From contig NZ_SRHX01000003.1 of the NCBI RefSeq assembly GCF_004565475.1, positions 248,001 to 312,000 of the forward strand: 64,000 nt of DNA, written 5' to 3'. The notes beneath the pieces were generated by a model that was not told the DNA's origin, ran no database searches, and saw only the letters and a program-made list of their open reading frames with translations. Each line of letters begins with the position of its first letter. Within the stretch, counting starts at the first letter, position 1. Shown one piece after another: positions 9,384 to 21,772 of this stretch. This DNA comes from Lonepinella koalarum. GTDB lineage: Bacteria; Pseudomonadota; Gammaproteobacteria; Enterobacterales; Pasteurellaceae. The translations under genes and the position numbers were made by a program.

Positions 9384-10459
9384 TATCGTCCTCCTTGGTG
9401 TCCGGCGACTCTCGGACGGCTGTAATGATCAATTAATGGCACACAAATATTCGATAACAAAATGGCAAAAGCTACGCCGTCGGGGTAGTTACCATAAAAA
9501 CGAATTAGGCTTACTAACACACCCGCTAAGGCGCCAAAAATCAGTTTGCCTGTCGGTGTGATAGATGCGGTAACGGGATCGGTAGCAATAAAAAATGCAC
9601 CGAACATGGTTGCACCGCTGACAAGTTGCCAAAGTGGGGGAGTAGCGACTGGAGAAAGTGCAAAATTTAAACACGCCATGGCAAAAAGCGCGCTTAAAAA
9701 TGCCACAGGAATTTGCCAGTGGATAATTTTTCGCCATACTAAAAATAAACCACCGAGTAAAAAAGCGAGATTTAGTTGTGTCCAACCGATACCATATAAT
9801 GATGAACTAAAAGGTAAAATAGATGAAAAAATCGGTGAATGACTTAATTCTGCAAAAGAAAAGAGCATACTTTTTGTCCCTGTTTTTACCGTATCTAAGG
9901 GAGTTGCAGAGGTCATACCGTCAATACTTGCTACTAATTGATGTAGGCTAAAGCCATCCGTGGTAATGCCTGAAAAAATTAAATGGATACTGTCCGCCAA
10001 TGTAGGTGGTTCGTTTAACAACGAAATCGGTGGAAGCCATGCTGTCATTTGTACTGGGAATGAAATTAACAATACCACATAACCCACCATCGCGGGGTTA
10101 AATACATTTTGTCCTAAACCACCATAAACATGTTTACCAAAAATCACCGCGCAAAATATGCCCACCAATATTACCCAGTAGGGAGCATAAGGTGGAATGG
10201 CCATGGCTAAAATGGCAGCGGTTAATACTACACTAAAATCAGCAATATAAAACAGTTTTGGTTTTTTGCGTAAAAGGGTGACAATATATTCCAACAGCAA
10301 GGCAAAGCCTACTGCCAACGCTATTTGAATCAATACACCAAAACCAAAGAAATAAATCTGTACTGCCAAGGCAGGCAACATAGCAAAAATCACCCACAGC
10401 ATAATACGAGCGGTGAGTTTCCCTGAATGAGTATGGGGTGAACTGGCAATTCTAAACAT
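9383..10459 (-). CDS. rsxD: RsxD/RnfD, electron transport complex subunit D
   Basis: A 358-residue membrane subunit with about ten helices, related to NqrB. The SGAT motif near residue 280 ([20 protein letters not shown]) includes the Thr that in homologues carries covalently bound [22 protein letters not shown] and [19 protein letters not shown] are other family blocks. It starts one base after the rsxC stop region and overlaps rsxG by one base, so it is a middle gene of the operon. Length is usual. Confidence 0.94.
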   Translation of the reverse strand: MFRIASSPHTHSGKLTARIMLWVIFAMLPALAVQIYFFGFGVLIQIALAVGFALLLEYIVTLLRKKPKLFYIADFSVVLTAAILAMAIPPYAPYWVILVGIFCAVIFGKHVYGGLGQNVFNPAMVGYVVLLISFPVQMTAWLPPISLLNEPPTLADSIHLIFSGITTDGFSLHQLVASIDGMTSATPLDTVKTGTKSMLFSFAELSHSPIFSSILPFSSSLYGIGWTQLNLAFLLGGLFLVWRKIIHWQIPVAFLSALFAMACLNFALSPVATPPLWQLVSGATMFGAFFIATDPVTASITPTGKLIFGALAGVLVSLIRFYGNYPDGVAFAILLSNICVPLIDHYSRPRVAGHQGGR

Positions 10460-10460
10460 A

Positions 10461-12791
10461 TTATTCCTTATTCTCTGCTTTCAGTTGAATTTGAGCGACT
10501 TTTTTAGCTTTCGCTCTAGCAATGGCAGCGGCAACGGCAGCCTTTTTCGGATCCGTTTCTGAGTTTTCCGTGTTAACAGTTTTTTCTGTTACAGGTTCAA
10601 CCGTTGAATGTTGTTGAGCGGCTTTTTTAGCTTTCGCTCTGGCAATAGCAGCGGCAACAGCAGCTTTTTTCGGATCCGTTTCTGAGTTTTCCATGCTAAC
10701 AGTTTTTTCTGTTACAGATTCAACCGTTGGATGTTGTTGAGCGGCTTTTTTAGCTTTCGCTCTAGCAATGGCAGCGGCAACGGCAGCCTTTTTCGGATCC
10801 GTTTCTGAGTTTTCCGTGTTAACAGTTTTTTCTGTTACAGGTTCAACCGTTGAATGTTGTTGAGTGGCTTTTTTAGCTTTCGCTCTGGCAATAGCAGCGG
10901 CAACAGCAGCTTTTTTCGGATCCGTTTCTAAGTTTTCCATGCTAACAGTTTTTTCTGTTACAGGTTCAACCGTTGGATGTTGTTGCGCAGTTTTTTTAGC
11001 TTTTGCCCGAGCCAGTGCAGCGGCAACCGCTGCTTTTTTATCATTATTAACGGCGGTATTTTCTGATGAATTTTGGATATTTTCCACCGCACTTTCTGTT
11101 TGCTTGAGTTCAGATTGTTCTTGCTGACGGGCTAAACGCTGAGCCTTGCGAGCTTTGCGCAATGCCATAATATCCGTATTATCTGGCAACACTTCGCCTC
11201 TCTTTTCATCTACAATGGTTTTTACTTCTGTCGTTGTAGTATTTTCTGCTTTCTTGGCTTTTAACCGTTCTAATGCCGCAGCAACAGGATCCACCCCTTT
11301 ACTATTCGCCACTTCTTGACGACGGTTTTCAGCTGCTTTTTGGGCGCGTTCTTTGCGAGCTTGTTCTTCTTTTTCTAAACGCGCTTGGCGAGCTTCAAAG
11401 CGAATTTTGGCTTCTTCAGCTTTTTGGGCTTTTTCTTCCATTTCCCAAATTGCCGCTTTTTCTTGGCGGAAGTATTGGATCAACGGAATATGGCTTGGGC
11501 AAACGTAAGCACAAAGTCCACATTCTATGCAGTCCATTAATTGATATTGTAGTGATTTTTCGTGATCTTCGCTACGTGCAAACCAATAAAGTTGTTGCGG
11601 CATTAAATAATAAGGGCAAACATCTGAGCAGGCGGAGCAACGAATACAAGATTGTTCCGCCGGAGGTGGTGTATATTCAAAATGATCAGGTGCAAGCAAA
11701 CAGTTGGCTAATTTGGTGACGGGGGCATTTAAATCGGGCAACGCTAACCCCATCATCGGACCACCTAAATACACGGGTAACCGTTCATCTGCTTGATAGC
11801 CAGCTTGTGCTAATACAAAGGAAATCGGCGTACCAAAACGTACCCATTGATTACCTTTATTTGGAATTTTATCACCAGTAAGTGTCACTACTCGTTCAAT
11901 TAATGGTTCATCGTCGATTATTGCACGTTTAATTGCAAACGCTGTGCCAACATTTTGCATATACACGCCAATGCTAGAAGAACGCTTGCCACTCGGTACT
12001 TCTATTCCAGTCAGAATTTTGACTAAGGTATTCGAATCACCAGATGGATATTTAGTTGGAACAACGCGAAGATCAATATCATTTGCGCCATGCAAGGCAA
12101 ATTTCAGGGCGGAAATAGCTTCTGGCTTGTTATCTTCCACCGCAATTACCACTTTTTCAGGGCGAAGAATATAACGCAAAATTCGTACACCTTCGATCAT
12201 TTCGTCAGCGTAATCTCGCATTAAGCGATCATCACAAGTGATATAAGGTTCGCATTCCGCGCCGTTAATAATCAATAATTTCACCGCACTATTTGGGATA
12301 GAACGAGCCGAACTCACTTTTGCCGCTGTCGGGAACACTGCACCTCCTAAGCCTGCTACACCCGCCTGATAGATTTTTTGAATTAATTGTTCGGGGGTTT
12401 GGGTGAGAAAGTCGTCAATCGGTCGTTGTTCACGCCATTGATCCTTGCCATCCGCTTGAATGTGTACGGCTAATTCACTTAATCCTGATGGATGTGCCGC
12501 AATATAAGGGGCAATATCTGTTACAATACCTGATGTTGGGGCGTGAACGGGCAAGCAACGCAAGCCGTCCCCTTGGGTGAGGGGCTGTCCTTTTAGCACC
12601 GTATCGCCCACCTTGACTAACAAACTGCCCGCTGTACCCGAATGTTGTTTGACGGGTACATAGAATTTTTCCGTCAAAGGTGCGGTGGAGATTGGTGTAG
12701 AATTTGATTGGGATTTCATTTCTGGTGGATGAATACCCCCATGAAAATCCCATAATTTGCCAGATTGATAGCGAGATAATACGTCTGTCAT
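10461..12791 (-). CDS. rsxC: RsxC/RnfC, electron transport complex subunit C, with repetitive C-terminus
   Basis: A 776-residue peripheral subunit that takes electrons from NADH. The N-terminal two thirds hold the NADH/FMN-binding NuoF-like part ([13 protein letters not shown] at about 148-160). Two [4Fe-4S] motifs follow, [12 protein letters not shown] (about 376-387) and [12 protein letters not shown] (about 415-426). Behind residue about 435 the chain turns into a charged, alanine- and lysine-rich coiled region. Its last part repeats a 41-residue unit ([20 protein letters not shown] plus a [10 protein letters not shown] linker) four times, with a fifth diverged copy. Variable alanine-rich tails are usual in RsxC, but the near-identity of the repeats at DNA level is notable. 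It begins three bases after the rsxB stop. Confidence 0.93.
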   Translation of the reverse strand: MTDVLSRYQSGKLWDFHGGIHPPEMKSQSNSTPISTAPLTEKFYVPVKQHSGTAGSLLVKVGDTVLKGQPLTQGDGLRCLPVHAPTSGIVTDIAPYIAAHPSGLSELAVHIQADGKDQWREQRPIDDFLTQTPEQLIQKIYQAGVAGLGGAVFPTAAKVSSARSIPNSAVKLLIINGAECEPYITCDDRLMRDYADEMIEGVRILRYILRPEKVVIAVEDNKPEAISALKFALHGANDIDLRVVPTKYPSGDSNTLVKILTGIEVPSGKRSSSIGVYMQNVGTAFAIKRAIIDDEPLIERVVTLTGDKIPNKGNQWVRFGTPISFVLAQAGYQADERLPVYLGGPMMGLALPDLNAPVTKLANCLLAPDHFEYTPPPAEQSCIRCSACSDVCPYYLMPQQLYWFARSEDHEKSLQYQLMDCIECGLCAYVCPSHIPLIQYFRQEKAAIWEMEEKAQKAEEAKIRFEARQARLEKEEQARKERAQKAAENRRQEVANSKGVDPVAAALERLKAKKAENTTTTEVKTIVDEKRGEVLPDNTDIMALRKARKAQRLARQQEQSELKQTESAVENIQNSSENTAVNNDKKAAVAAALARAKAKKTAQQHPTVEPVTEKTVSMENLETDPKKAAVAAAIARAKAKKATQQHSTVEPVTEKTVNTENSETDPKKAAVAAAIARAKAKKAAQQHPTVESVTEKTVSMENSETDPKKAAVAAAIARAKAKKAAQQHSTVEPVTEKTVNTENSETDPKKAAVAAAIARAKAKKVAQIQLKAENKE
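10493..11045. repeat. 123-bp tandem repeat inside rsxC (four full units plus a diverged partial unit)
   Basis: Units begin at 10493, 10616, 10739, 10862 and (partial, diverged) 10985; each full unit is exactly 123 bp, or 41 codons, so unit gain or loss would keep the reading frame. Units 1 and 3 differ by one base over the stretch compared, and units 2 and 4 by about three. Neighbouring units differ by more. This points to a recent doubling of a 246-bp pair. It is a likely site of length variation between strains. Confidence 0.9.
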
Positions 12792-12793
12792 GT

Positions 12794-13372
12794 TTATTCT
12801 CCCACTACCATTTTATTTTCATACTTAATTGGAATTACCATTTTCGGATCGATTTTCCAGTTCCAGCTTTCAATCGGCTTTTCCACTTTTTCCATGCTAA
12901 TACAATCTGTTGGACAAGGTGCCACGCAAAGTTCACAACCAGTACAAAGATCGGGAATAATCGTATGCATGGCTTTATTGGTACCAATAATGGCATCTAC
13001 TGGACAGGCTTGAATACATTTTGTACAACCAATACACATATCTTCGTGAATAAATGCTACTTTGACTTCCGGTTCTTCCATGCCGTCCATTGCTGGTACA
13101 TCAACGCCCATTAATTCAGCAATTTTTACCACGGTTTGTTGACCACCGGGGACACATTTGGTGATCACATCACCATTGGCAATGGCTTCAGCATAAGGAC
13201 GACAACCCGGATAACCACATTGTGCACACTGAGTTTGTGGCAATAGCGCATCAATTTTTTCCACAATGGGATCCGCTTCCACCTTGAGTTTTATGGAGGC
13301 GAAACCGAGTACCACGCCAAAAATTAAGGCGAGTACGCTAATGGCGATTAACACACAATATAAGGTTGTCAT
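12794..13372 (-). CDS. rsxB: RsxB/RnfB, iron-sulfur subunit B
   Basis: A 192-residue electron carrier with an N-terminal membrane anchor (about 5-25). A Fe-S domain with [15 protein letters not shown] (about 49-63) and a later Cys comes next. Two ferredoxin-type [4Fe-4S] motifs follow: [16 protein letters not shown] (about 118-133) and [16 protein letters not shown] (about 148-163). All expected cysteines are present. It lies between rsxA (three bases upstream) and rsxC. The subunit hands electrons between RsxC and ferredoxin or other acceptors. Confidence 0.95.
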   Translation of the reverse strand: MTTLYCVLIAISVLALIFGVVLGFASIKLKVEADPIVEKIDALLPQTQCAQCGYPGCRPYAEAIANGDVITKCVPGGQQTVVKIAELMGVDVPAMDGMEEPEVKVAFIHEDMCIGCTKCIQACPVDAIIGTNKAMHTIIPDLCTGCELCVAPCPTDCISMEKVEKPIESWNWKIDPKMVIPIKYENKMVVGE

Positions 13373-13375
13373 TGG

Positions 13376-13954
13376 TTAAGCTCTCACTAAGCCAGCAAAA
13401 CCCATAAAAGCAAGGGACATCAGACCCGCGGTGATTAATGCAATGGATGCACCACGAAACGGCAGAGGCACATCTGCGGCGGCAAGACGTTCACGCAAAG
13501 CGGAAAATAATACTAACACTAAAGAAAATCCCAGTGATGCAGAAAAACCATACACCACTGACTGGGTTAAATTATGAGCGAGATTAATATTTAATAATGC
13601 TACGCCGAGTACGGCACAGTTAGTGGTAATCAATGGTAAAAAAATACCGAGTAAACGATAGAGTGTTGGACTGGTTTTATGAATCACCATTTCAGTAAAT
13701 TGCACCACCACTGCAATCACTAAAATAAATACTAAAGTACGCAAAAACTGTGCGTTAAAGGGGGCTAAAATATAGGTATCGACTAAATAGGCACTCAAGG
13801 ACGCCACGGTCATCACAAACATGGTTGCTAGCCCCATGCCGACAGCAGTATCCACTTTTTTGGATACCCCCATAAAAGGGCATAAGCCGAGAAATTTCAC
13901 CAACACGAAATTGTTAATAAGTGCGGTGGAAATGATCAGTAAAATATATTCCAT
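13376..13954 (-). CDS. rsxA: RsxA/RnfA, electron transport complex subunit A
   Basis: The first subunit gene of the rsxABCDGE-nth operon: 192 residues, six helices, related to RsxE but inserted in the opposite orientation in the membrane. Conserved blocks are [18 protein letters not shown] and [18 protein letters not shown], each with a Cys; in homologues the pair of cysteines binds an iron-sulfur cluster inside the membrane. Length is typical (E. coli 193). No SoxR gene is in the window; in E. coli this complex (Rsx) reduces SoxR, while in many other bacteria it is the ion-pumping Rnf complex, so the role here is not settled by the sequence. Confidence 0.95.
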   Translation of the reverse strand: MEYILLIISTALINNFVLVKFLGLCPFMGVSKKVDTAVGMGLATMFVMTVASLSAYLVDTYILAPFNAQFLRTLVFILVIAVVVQFTEMVIHKTSPTLYRLLGIFLPLITTNCAVLGVALLNINLAHNLTQSVVYGFSASLGFSLVLVLFSALRERLAAADVPLPFRGASIALITAGLMSLAFMGFAGLVRA

Positions 13955-14277
13955 AAATAAGCTAACGTATTGTTATCAGTAAAATTCGTAAGTTAATCCT
14001 GTGTATTATCCTTGTTTTAGGCGGTGAGAACAATAAAAAATTAATTATTGTGGCAAAATCAGTATTATCCCGCACTTTCTACAGGGTTAAGTCTAGTAAC
14101 GATGTTCCGTCTCTTTGAGATCATCATATAACCCTGGCAGAACAGTGCTATGCTTAGATTGCTTAGACCACCGGTACATCACGAAAGCACAGAGAAAATT
14201 TTCCATATACCCAGGGATAAAATCTATGTTAAAATACAGTAATTTTTTAGTATTAAAACAAGATTAACAGGTCAGAG
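13955..14277. other. Divergent rsxA / prfA intergenic region
   Basis: This 323-base gap separates two operons that read away from each other, so it must hold both promoters. On the minus strand it includes a possible 37-codon reading frame (listed separately) and a USS-like cgcactttct at 14071. On the plus strand an AT-rich stretch with TTAAAATACAGTAAT (about 14229-14243) is a plausible promoter for prfA. No tRNA, riboswitch or repeat was recognised. Confidence 0.5.
14093..14206 (-). CDS. Possible 37-residue small protein upstream of rsxA
   Basis: ATG at 14204-14206 opens a frame of 37 codons (MENFLCAFVMYRWSKQSKHS, then TVLPGLYDDLKETEHRY) closed by TAG. It lies on the same strand as rsxA, 138 bases upstream of that start. 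Only a weak GGG precedes the ATG. I do not recognise the product. It could be chance, a leader peptide or a remnant of a longer gene; base composition is somewhat less AT-rich than the flanking spacer. Confidence 0.2.
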   Translation of the reverse strand: MENFLCAFVMYRWSKQSKHSTVLPGLYDDLKETEHRY

Positions 14278-15360
14278 ATGAAACCCAGTATTATCAGCAA
14301 ATTAGACAGCCTAAATGAACGCTATGAAGAATTAGAAGCCTTATTAGGTGATGCCAGCGTGATCAGCGATCAAGATAAATTCCGAGCTTATTCTAAGGAA
14401 TACGCTCAATTAGAAGATGTGGTGAAAGCCTTTTCTCGTTGGAAACAGCTCCATTCTAATATGCAAGAAGCCGAACTTCTACTGGATGATCCCGATATGA
14501 GAGAAATGGCGGAAATGGAAATTGAGGAATGCCGAGAAGAAGTAGAAAGGGTAGAGCAACAGTTGCAAGTTTTACTTTTACCGAAAGATCCGAATGATGA
14601 ATATAATGCTTATTTAGAGATCCGTGCGGGTACTGGCGGTGATGAAGCGGGCATTTTTGCTGGTGATTTATTCCGTATGTATAGCCGTTATGCTGAAAGC
14701 AAGCGTTGGCGAATGGAAACCTTGAGTGCCAACGAAAGTGAGCAAGGGGGCTACAAAGAAATTATCGTCAAAATCTCTGGCGATGGTGTGTATGGTCAGT
14801 TGAAATTTGAATCAGGGGGGCATCGTGTACAACGTGTGCCAAAAACTGAAAGTCAGGGGCGGATTCATACCTCTGCTTGTACCGTAGCGGTGATGCCAGA
14901 ATTGCCTGAAAGCGAATTGCCAGAAATTAATCCAACAGATTTACGGATTGATACTTATCGTTCATCAGGGGCAGGTGGTCAGCACGTCAACACTACCGAT
15001 TCAGCGGTACGAATTACTCATATTCCAACGGGTATTGTGGTAGAATGTCAAGATGAACGTTCACAACATAAAAACAAAGCGAAAGCCTTGTCAGTGTTAG
15101 CATCTCGTATTGTACAAGCAGAGCAGGAACGTCAAGCTGCAGAACAAGCAGATACTCGCCGTAATTTACTCGGATCAGGTGATCGTTCTGATAAAATTCG
15201 TACTTACAACTATCCACAAGGTCGAGTAACCGATCACCGTATTAATTTAACTGTATATCGTCTTGATGAAGTCATGAATGGCAAAATTGATGAACTGATT
15301 CAACCGATTATTACCGAATATCAAGCGGATCAGTTGGCGGCATTATCGGAACAGGCGTAA
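14278..15360 (+). CDS. prfA: Peptide chain release factor 1
   Basis: RF1 ends translation at UAA and UAG codons. The 360 residues have the usual layout: N-terminal coiled domain, a stop-codon recognition domain, and the peptidyl-tRNA hydrolysis motif GGQ in [17 protein letters not shown] (about 231-247). The stop codon overlaps the prmC start (TAATG), and PrmC methylates the Gln of that GGQ motif, so enzyme and substrate are translationally coupled. First gene of the prfA-prmC-sirB1-kdsA operon, an order also found in Haemophilus. Confidence 0.97.
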   Translation: MKPSIISKLDSLNERYEELEALLGDASVISDQDKFRAYSKEYAQLEDVVKAFSRWKQLHSNMQEAELLLDDPDMREMAEMEIEECREEVERVEQQLQVLLLPKDPNDEYNAYLEIRAGTGGDEAGIFAGDLFRMYSRYAESKRWRMETLSANESEQGGYKEIIVKISGDGVYGQLKFESGGHRVQRVPKTESQGRIHTSACTVAVMPELPESELPEINPTDLRIDTYRSSGAGGQHVNTTDSAVRITHIPTGIVVECQDERSQHKNKAKALSVLASRIVQAEQERQAAEQADTRRNLLGSGDRSDKIRTYNYPQGRVTDHRINLTVYRLDEVMNGKIDELIQPIITEYQADQLAALSEQA

Positions 15361-16228
15361 TGAATATCGCACAATGGATCGTTTATGCCAAACAATACTT
15401 AACCGAAAATTTAACCAACGATCCTTATTTAAACGCCAAAACGGATAGTTATTTATTATTACAATTTGTCACTGGTTACTCGAAATTGCAATTAATGGCG
15501 TTTAACGATCGGGAATTGAGTAAAGAAAATTGCGAAAAATTAACCGCACTTTTAGAACGTCGTGCCAAGGGTGAGCCAATGGCTTATATTCTTGGTGAAA
15601 CTGAATTCTGGTCATTGAATTTAAAAGTATCACCTGATACCTTAATTCCACGCCCTGATACTGAAATGTTGGTGGAACACGCATTAAATGTTGCTAAAGA
15701 AAAAATACAACAAAAAGGCAAAGTATCAATTTTAGATTTAGGCACCGGAACAGGAGCGATTGCGTTAGCTATAGCAGATGAGTTAAAAAAGTGCGGTACA
15801 AAATATCGCATTTTAGGCGTGGATCTGGTGGCCGGTGCTGTGGCATTAGCTCGACAAAATGCAGAGCAAAATGATTTGCTTGATGTAGAATTTCAACAAA
15901 GCTCGTGGTTTCAAAATATTACCGAACACTTTGATATTATTGTCAGTAATCCGCCTTACATTGATCCGCAAGATCCGCATTTACAGCAAGGTGATGTACG
16001 TTTTGAACCTTTATCTGCATTGATAGCAGAAGATCAAGGTTATGCAGATTTACAAAAAATTATTGCAAAAGCACCGCAGTTTTTACAACCACAAGGTTGG
16101 CTTTTGTTAGAACATGGTTGGCAACAGGGTAAAAAAGTACGGTCGTTTTTGACGGAAAATTTATGGCACTCGGTACAAACTGTCAAGGATTATGGTGGTA
16201 ATGAACGAGTTACGTTAGCAAGGTTAAA

Positions 16229-16232
<4 letters not shown>
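15360..16232 (+). CDS. prmC: Release factor glutamine methyltransferase PrmC (HemK)
   Basis: SAM-dependent N5-glutamine methyltransferase acting on the GGQ Gln of RF1 and RF2. The 290 residues include the SAM-binding motif LDLGTGTGAIALAIA (about 125-139) and the substrate-binding NPPY motif in VSNPPYIDPQDPHL (about 197-210). It overlaps prfA by one base and the following sirB1 gene by four. Length is normal (E. coli 277). Confidence 0.96.
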
Positions 16233-17925
<1,693 letters not shown>

Positions 17926-17987
17926 AGCTTGAAATATCATTTTATGTTTAGCCTAGCACATAAGTGCAGATCTCGTTGATTTTAGGC

Positions 17988-18022
17988 AAAAAAACGCCAC
18001 TCTTTGTGGGGGGGGAGTGGCG
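17988..18022 (-). terminator. Intrinsic terminator of sfsA with a G8/C8 loop
   Basis: CGCCACTC (17995-18002) pairs with GAGTGGCG (18015-18022). On the minus strand the hairpin is followed by seven T (17994-17988). The loop contains eight G in a row on the plus strand (18008-18015), one overlapping the stem. It sits about 115 bases behind the sfsA stop. Confidence 0.75.
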
Positions 18023-18136
18023 TAAAATGATGGAGTGATTATCTATTATTGTTTGAATGGTGCTAATGATAGCTATTCTCAAATATATTGTCAAGGGTTA
18101 AATAAGAATAATTATCAAAAAATCCAATTTTTTTAT

Positions 18137-18853
18137 TTATTTTACCCATGGAACGGCGTGAGTGAGTGAAAGTGCGGTGGGAATTTGTTGTGAAATTTCA
18201 AATTCTCCGGCATAAGCATAGGCTTCAACTCCTTGTTTTTGTGCATCTTTTAGTAAACGATCGTATTCAGGATCGATATAGTCGGCAATTTTAAAACAAT
18301 CAAAACCATTGTGTAAGCCGGTAAATAAGACAACAGCACGGTGTCCATGTTTTTTCATCGTGAGTAGTTCTCGTAAGTGTTTTTGACCGCGAGTAGTGAT
18401 GGCGTCAGGGAACATGCCGATATTATTTTTTACTAAAGTAATTGATTTTACTTCTACATAGCAATCGGGTAGCCCGTCGCCCTTAAGGAGAAAATCAATG
18501 CGACTATTTTCTTCGCCATATTTTACTTCAGGCAAAATTTGATCATATTCGCTTAATTCTTTAATTTGTTTATTTTGTAAAGCTTCAAATGCAAGCTGAT
18601 TGGAGCGGTGTGTATTAACACACACCAATTGACCGTTGGTTAATTGCGTGATTTCCCATGAATGAGGATATTTGCGAGTGGTACTACCTGAATCAGAATA
18701 CCATACAATATCCCCGGGCGAACCACAACCCGTCATTGCACCGGTGTTGGCACAATGAATAGTGATAATTTCACCGTTAGGTAATTCAATGTCAGTTAAA
18801 AAGCGTTTATAGCGTCTAATCAGTTTGGCGGATCGTAATAAAGGGAGTTGCAT
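18137..18853 (-). CDS. sfsA: SfsA family sugar fermentation stimulation protein / nuclease
   Basis: A 238-residue cytoplasmic protein of the SfsA family (E. coli 234). Family blocks seen are [34 protein letters not shown] and [20 protein letters not shown]; the last has the D-x-E-x-K arrangement of a PD-(D/E)XK-like nuclease core. E. coli SfsA was found through maltose metabolism and later reported to have DNA/RNA nuclease activity; its physiological role is uncertain. It stands alone on the minus strand between kdsA and ycgL. A DNA-uptake core lies near the 3' end (about 18170). Confidence 0.93.
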   Translation of the reverse strand: MQLPLLRSAKLIRRYKRFLTDIELPNGEIITIHCANTGAMTGCGSPGDIVWYSDSGSTTRKYPHSWEITQLTNGQLVCVNTHRSNQLAFEALQNKQIKELSEYDQILPEVKYGEENSRIDFLLKGDGLPDCYVEVKSITLVKNNIGMFPDAITTRGQKHLRELLTMKKHGHRAVVLFTGLHNGFDCFKIADYIDPEYDRLLKDAQKQGVEAYAYAGEFEISQQIPTALSLTHAVPWVK

Positions 18854-18941
18854 GTTTCTTTCCTTAAATTATTTGTGCTGTACATTCTAACGATTTCTGT
18901 TATTCTCACAAGCGTTAAATTTTAGGGGGAATATTTTTTAT

Positions 18942-19211
18942 ATGCTGTGTGCTATTTATAAAAGTAAGAAAAAAGACGGGATGTATCTTTATGTGGAAAA
19001 GCGCGATCAATTTAATGCCGTGCCGGATAGTTTACGTCAGATTTTTGGCACGCCGATTTTTGTCATGTTATTTAACTTAAAAGGCAACAAGCCCTTGGCG
19101 CATGCAAATAATCAAAAAGTGATGCAGTACATTCAACAACAAGGGTTTTATTTACAAATGCCACCTTTGCAAGAGAATCTGTTAGAGCAATATAAAAATT
19201 ATCATTTATAG
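18942..19211 (+). CDS. ycgL: YcgL-domain protein
   Basis: An 89-residue protein with the YcgL fold signature: [18 protein letters not shown] at the start, [18 protein letters not shown] in the middle and GFYLQMPP near the end. Function is unknown although the family is well conserved in gamma-proteobacteria. It begins 19 bases after GGGGGAAT, a ribosome-binding-like stretch, and is followed after 61 bases by mepM. Confidence 0.9.
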   Translation: MLCAIYKSKKKDGMYLYVEKRDQFNAVPDSLRQIFGTPIFVMLFNLKGNKPLAHANNQKVMQYIQQQGFYLQMPPLQENLLEQYKNYHL

Positions 19212-19272
19212 TGAATTTTTTATTATATTTTTTGTCATAAGCACACAGGTTTTTATTAGGACAGGTTGTATA

Positions 19273-20685
19273 GTGGTTCAGCACGTTAAGTTAGCTCGGG
19301 AAAGACGCAGAAGAAAATCACGTATTAAAGCGGTGATTTTCTTTTTTGGTTTACTTTGTATCATAACGGGTGGAATTTTAACCTTAAAAAATACAGCTGA
19401 GAATGAGTCATTAGCAACAGTCGATCCATCAATTGAAAATCAATATCAAGCGTTAACGCTTACAGAAAAAAACAATGATCCGAACTCGCATTTAGATGCA
19501 ACATCTTATGATGATGAATTATTACCGGAAGATGATGAGGTAGATCAAGTGGATCTTAGCGATAAATTACCCGAAGAGGCTCAAAGTATTATCGATGAGT
19601 TGTTGGATGCTATAGGTCAAGCCAAGCGTATAACTGATCAATTTTCTTATACTGTCGTGCGTGGTGATAAATTAAGCGATGTACTAGAAATGTCAGGTTT
19701 AGAAGATGAAACCAGCAAAAAGTTAATTGCGAGCTATCCCGAATTAAAAAATCTTAAAGCCGGCCAACAGTTCTATTGGATTTTAAATAATGAAAATGAG
19801 CTGGAGTATTTAAACTGGTTAGTTTCTGAAAAAGAAGAACGGATTTATGAATTGAACGATACCGGCAAATTTGCTCGCCAAATTCTAGAGAAGAAAAGTA
19901 TTTGGCAAAGAGATGTATTGAAAGGCAAAATTGAAGGTTCATTGTATACGAGTTTACGTAATTTAGGCTTGAATAATCGCCAAATTAATCAATTAAGCAC
20001 CGCACTTCAATGGCAAGTGAATGTGGCAAGGTTGTCTAAAGGGGATAATTTTGCAGTGTTGGTGACACGTGAATATTTAGATAATAAATTAACCGGACAA
20101 GGTAATGTTGACGCTATCCATATTATGACCGGTGGAAAAAGTTATTATGCCATTCAGGCGGATAACGGTCGTTATTATAATCGTCAAGGGGAAACGATTG
20201 GTAAAGGGTTCGCTCGTATTCCATTACAGCGTCAAGCTCGGATTTCATCGCCGTTTAACCCATCACGTCGTCATCCAGTAACAGGACGAGTTCGTCCCCA
20301 TAAAGGGGTAGATTTTGCCGTGCCAGTGGGCACGCCGGTTATTTTGCCAGCAGATGGAATTATAGAAAAAGTAGCTTATCAAGCGGGTGGTGCAGGACGC
20401 TATATTGTCGTTCGTCATAGTCGTGAATATCAAACGATTTATATGCATTTGAGTAAATCCTTAGTGAAAGCAGGACAGTCGGTAAAACGTGGTGAACGTA
20501 TCGCTTTAACAGGTAATACTGGTATTTCTACGGGAGCCCATTTACATTATGAATTCCATATTAATGGTCGAGCAGTAAACCCGATGACAGTTAAATTACC
20601 GGGTACTAATTCAGGTATGGCGGATAAAGAACGTAAAAATTTCTTAGTGAAAGCAAAATCAGCTGAAAGGCTTCTTAAATTTTAA
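19273..20685 (+). CDS. mepM: Murein DD-endopeptidase MepM-type, M23 peptidase
   Basis: A 470-residue cell-wall hydrolase. A membrane anchor or uncleaved signal lies at about 20-38, an acidic linker at about 60-110, and an OapA/LysM-like domain at about 115-180 ([18 protein letters not shown]). The C-terminal M23 zinc peptidase has the HxxxD motif in [10 protein letters not shown] (about 342-351) and HLHYEF (about 422-427). It cleaves D,D-crosslinks to let new peptidoglycan be inserted. I accept a GTG start at 19273 because it keeps the basic [17 protein letters not shown] head before the anchor; a later start would lose it. Related to H. influenzae HI_0409. An intrinsic terminator follows. 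Confidence 0.88.
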   Translation: MVQHVKLARERRRRKSRIKAVIFFFGLLCIITGGILTLKNTAENESLATVDPSIENQYQALTLTEKNNDPNSHLDATSYDDELLPEDDEVDQVDLSDKLPEEAQSIIDELLDAIGQAKRITDQFSYTVVRGDKLSDVLEMSGLEDETSKKLIASYPELKNLKAGQQFYWILNNENELEYLNWLVSEKEERIYELNDTGKFARQILEKKSIWQRDVLKGKIEGSLYTSLRNLGLNNRQINQLSTALQWQVNVARLSKGDNFAVLVTREYLDNKLTGQGNVDAIHIMTGGKSYYAIQADNGRYYNRQGETIGKGFARIPLQRQARISSPFNPSRRHPVTGRVRPHKGVDFAVPVGTPVILPADGIIEKVAYQAGGAGRYIVVRHSREYQTIYMHLSKSLVKAGQSVKRGERIALTGNTGISTGAHLHYEFHINGRAVNPMTVKLPGTNSGMADKERKNFLVKAKSAERLLKF

Positions 20686-20696
20686 TATTTATAGCG

Positions 20697-20741
20697 AAGT
20701 GCGGTACAAGTTTTAAAAGAATTTGTACCGTACTTTTATTT
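20697..20741 (+). terminator. Intrinsic terminator behind mepM built on a DNA-uptake core
   Basis: AAGTGCGGTACAA (20697-20709) pairs over 13 positions, one of them G-U, with TTGTACCGTACTT (20723-20735), followed by T-rich sequence. The left arm contains a perfect uptake core and the right arm a one-base variant. Confidence 0.75.
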
Positions 20742-20773
20742 TGAAAAACATGTTTTCTATGCTATTCTTTAAG

Positions 20774-20792
20774 CATAATGATTCTCATTTGT
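20774..20792 (+). promoter_or_regulatory. Fur box upstream of the siderophore ABC operon
   Basis: The stretch cataatgattctcatttgt agrees with the 19-base Fur consensus at 13 positions, including ATAATGAT and TCATT at the same spacing. It lies 24 bases before the first gene. This predicts iron repression. Confidence 0.6.
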
Positions 20793-20815
20793 TTGTGTTC
20801 TAGTTAGGATATAAT

Positions 20816-21769
20816 TTGATTAAACGCCGTTACTTATTTTTGTTGGTTATTTTGCTTTCTGTGTTGTCCCTGTTTATCGGTGTTAGCACGGTAAATTTGA
20901 CGGGTTTATTTGCCCTTGACGGTGAACAATGGGAAATTTTTGCCATTAGTCGTGTACCACGTTTGGTCAGCATTTTGATTGCGGGATCTGCGTTGAGTAT
21001 TTGTGGTTTAGTTATGCAACAATTGAGTCGTAACCGTTTTGTTTCACCCACCACCGCAGGTACAATGGATAGTGCCAGATTAGGTATTTTAATTGCTATT
21101 TTACTTTTCCCATCCGCATCAATGTTAGTGAAAACAGGCATTGCTATTGCTGTTTCTTTTTTGGGAACATTGCTATTTATGAGCATTCTGTCTCGTCTCA
21201 AATTTAAAGACAGTATTTTTGTCCCTTTAGTGGGAATTATGTTTGGTAATATTATCAGCTCTATTACGGCATTTATTGCTTATAAAGAAGATCTGTTACA
21301 AAACCTTGCTGGCTGGCTGCAAGGGGATTTTTCATTGGTCATGGCTGGGCGTTATGAGATGCTGTATTTTAGCTTACCAGCGTTAATTATTGCTTATTTA
21401 TTTGCCAATCGGTTTTCCATTGTCGGAATGGGCGAAGAATTTGCAACTAATCTTGGGTTGAATTATCAGCAGGTCCTGTATTTAGGGCTCGCTATTGTCG
21501 CGACAGTGTCTTCAATTATTATTGTTTCTGTCGGTGTCATTCCATTTTTAGGTTTGATCGTGCCAAATTTAGTTACCCTTTATTTAGGTGATAATTTGAA
21601 AAAGATTCTGTCACATACTGCGTTACTAGGAGCGGTATTTGTACTGTTTTGTGATATTTTAGGTCGCCTTGTGATTTTCCCTTACGAAATTTCTATCAAT
21701 GCTGTTGTGGGTGTGTTTGGTAGCGCGATATTTCTGATTTTATTATTTAAACGTTATCAACAGGGTTAA
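20816..21769 (+). CDS. Iron-siderophore ABC transporter permease (FecCD family, CeuB-like)
   Basis: A 317-residue inner-membrane permease with about nine helices, first gene of a four-gene iron uptake operon. The FecCD family marks include GSALSICGLVMQQLSRNRFVSP (about 56-77), in place of the usual GxxLaxxGxxxQxxxxNPLA-type segment, and the C-terminal GVIPFLGLIVPN (about 240-251). The start is a TTG at 20816 giving MIKRRYLFLL; no ATG is available near it, and the sequence upstream is the Fur box and promoter. It is followed three bases later by a second permease, and the two make the channel heterodimer. Confidence 0.88.
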   Translation: MIKRRYLFLLVILLSVLSLFIGVSTVNLTGLFALDGEQWEIFAISRVPRLVSILIAGSALSICGLVMQQLSRNRFVSPTTAGTMDSARLGILIAILLFPSASMLVKTGIAIAVSFLGTLLFMSILSRLKFKDSIFVPLVGIMFGNIISSITAFIAYKEDLLQNLAGWLQGDFSLVMAGRYEMLYFSLPALIIAYLFANRFSIVGMGEEFATNLGLNYQQVLYLGLAIVATVSSIIIVSVGVIPFLGLIVPNLVTLYLGDNLKKILSHTALLGAVFVLFCDILGRLVIFPYEISINAVVGVFGSAIFLILLFKRYQQG

Positions 21770-21772
21770 AAG

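Noticed and set aside
11273-11719. Plus-strand open frame of 148 codons opposite rsxC.
   Set aside because: It lies entirely over a conserved coding region and has no ribosome-binding site or family resemblance.
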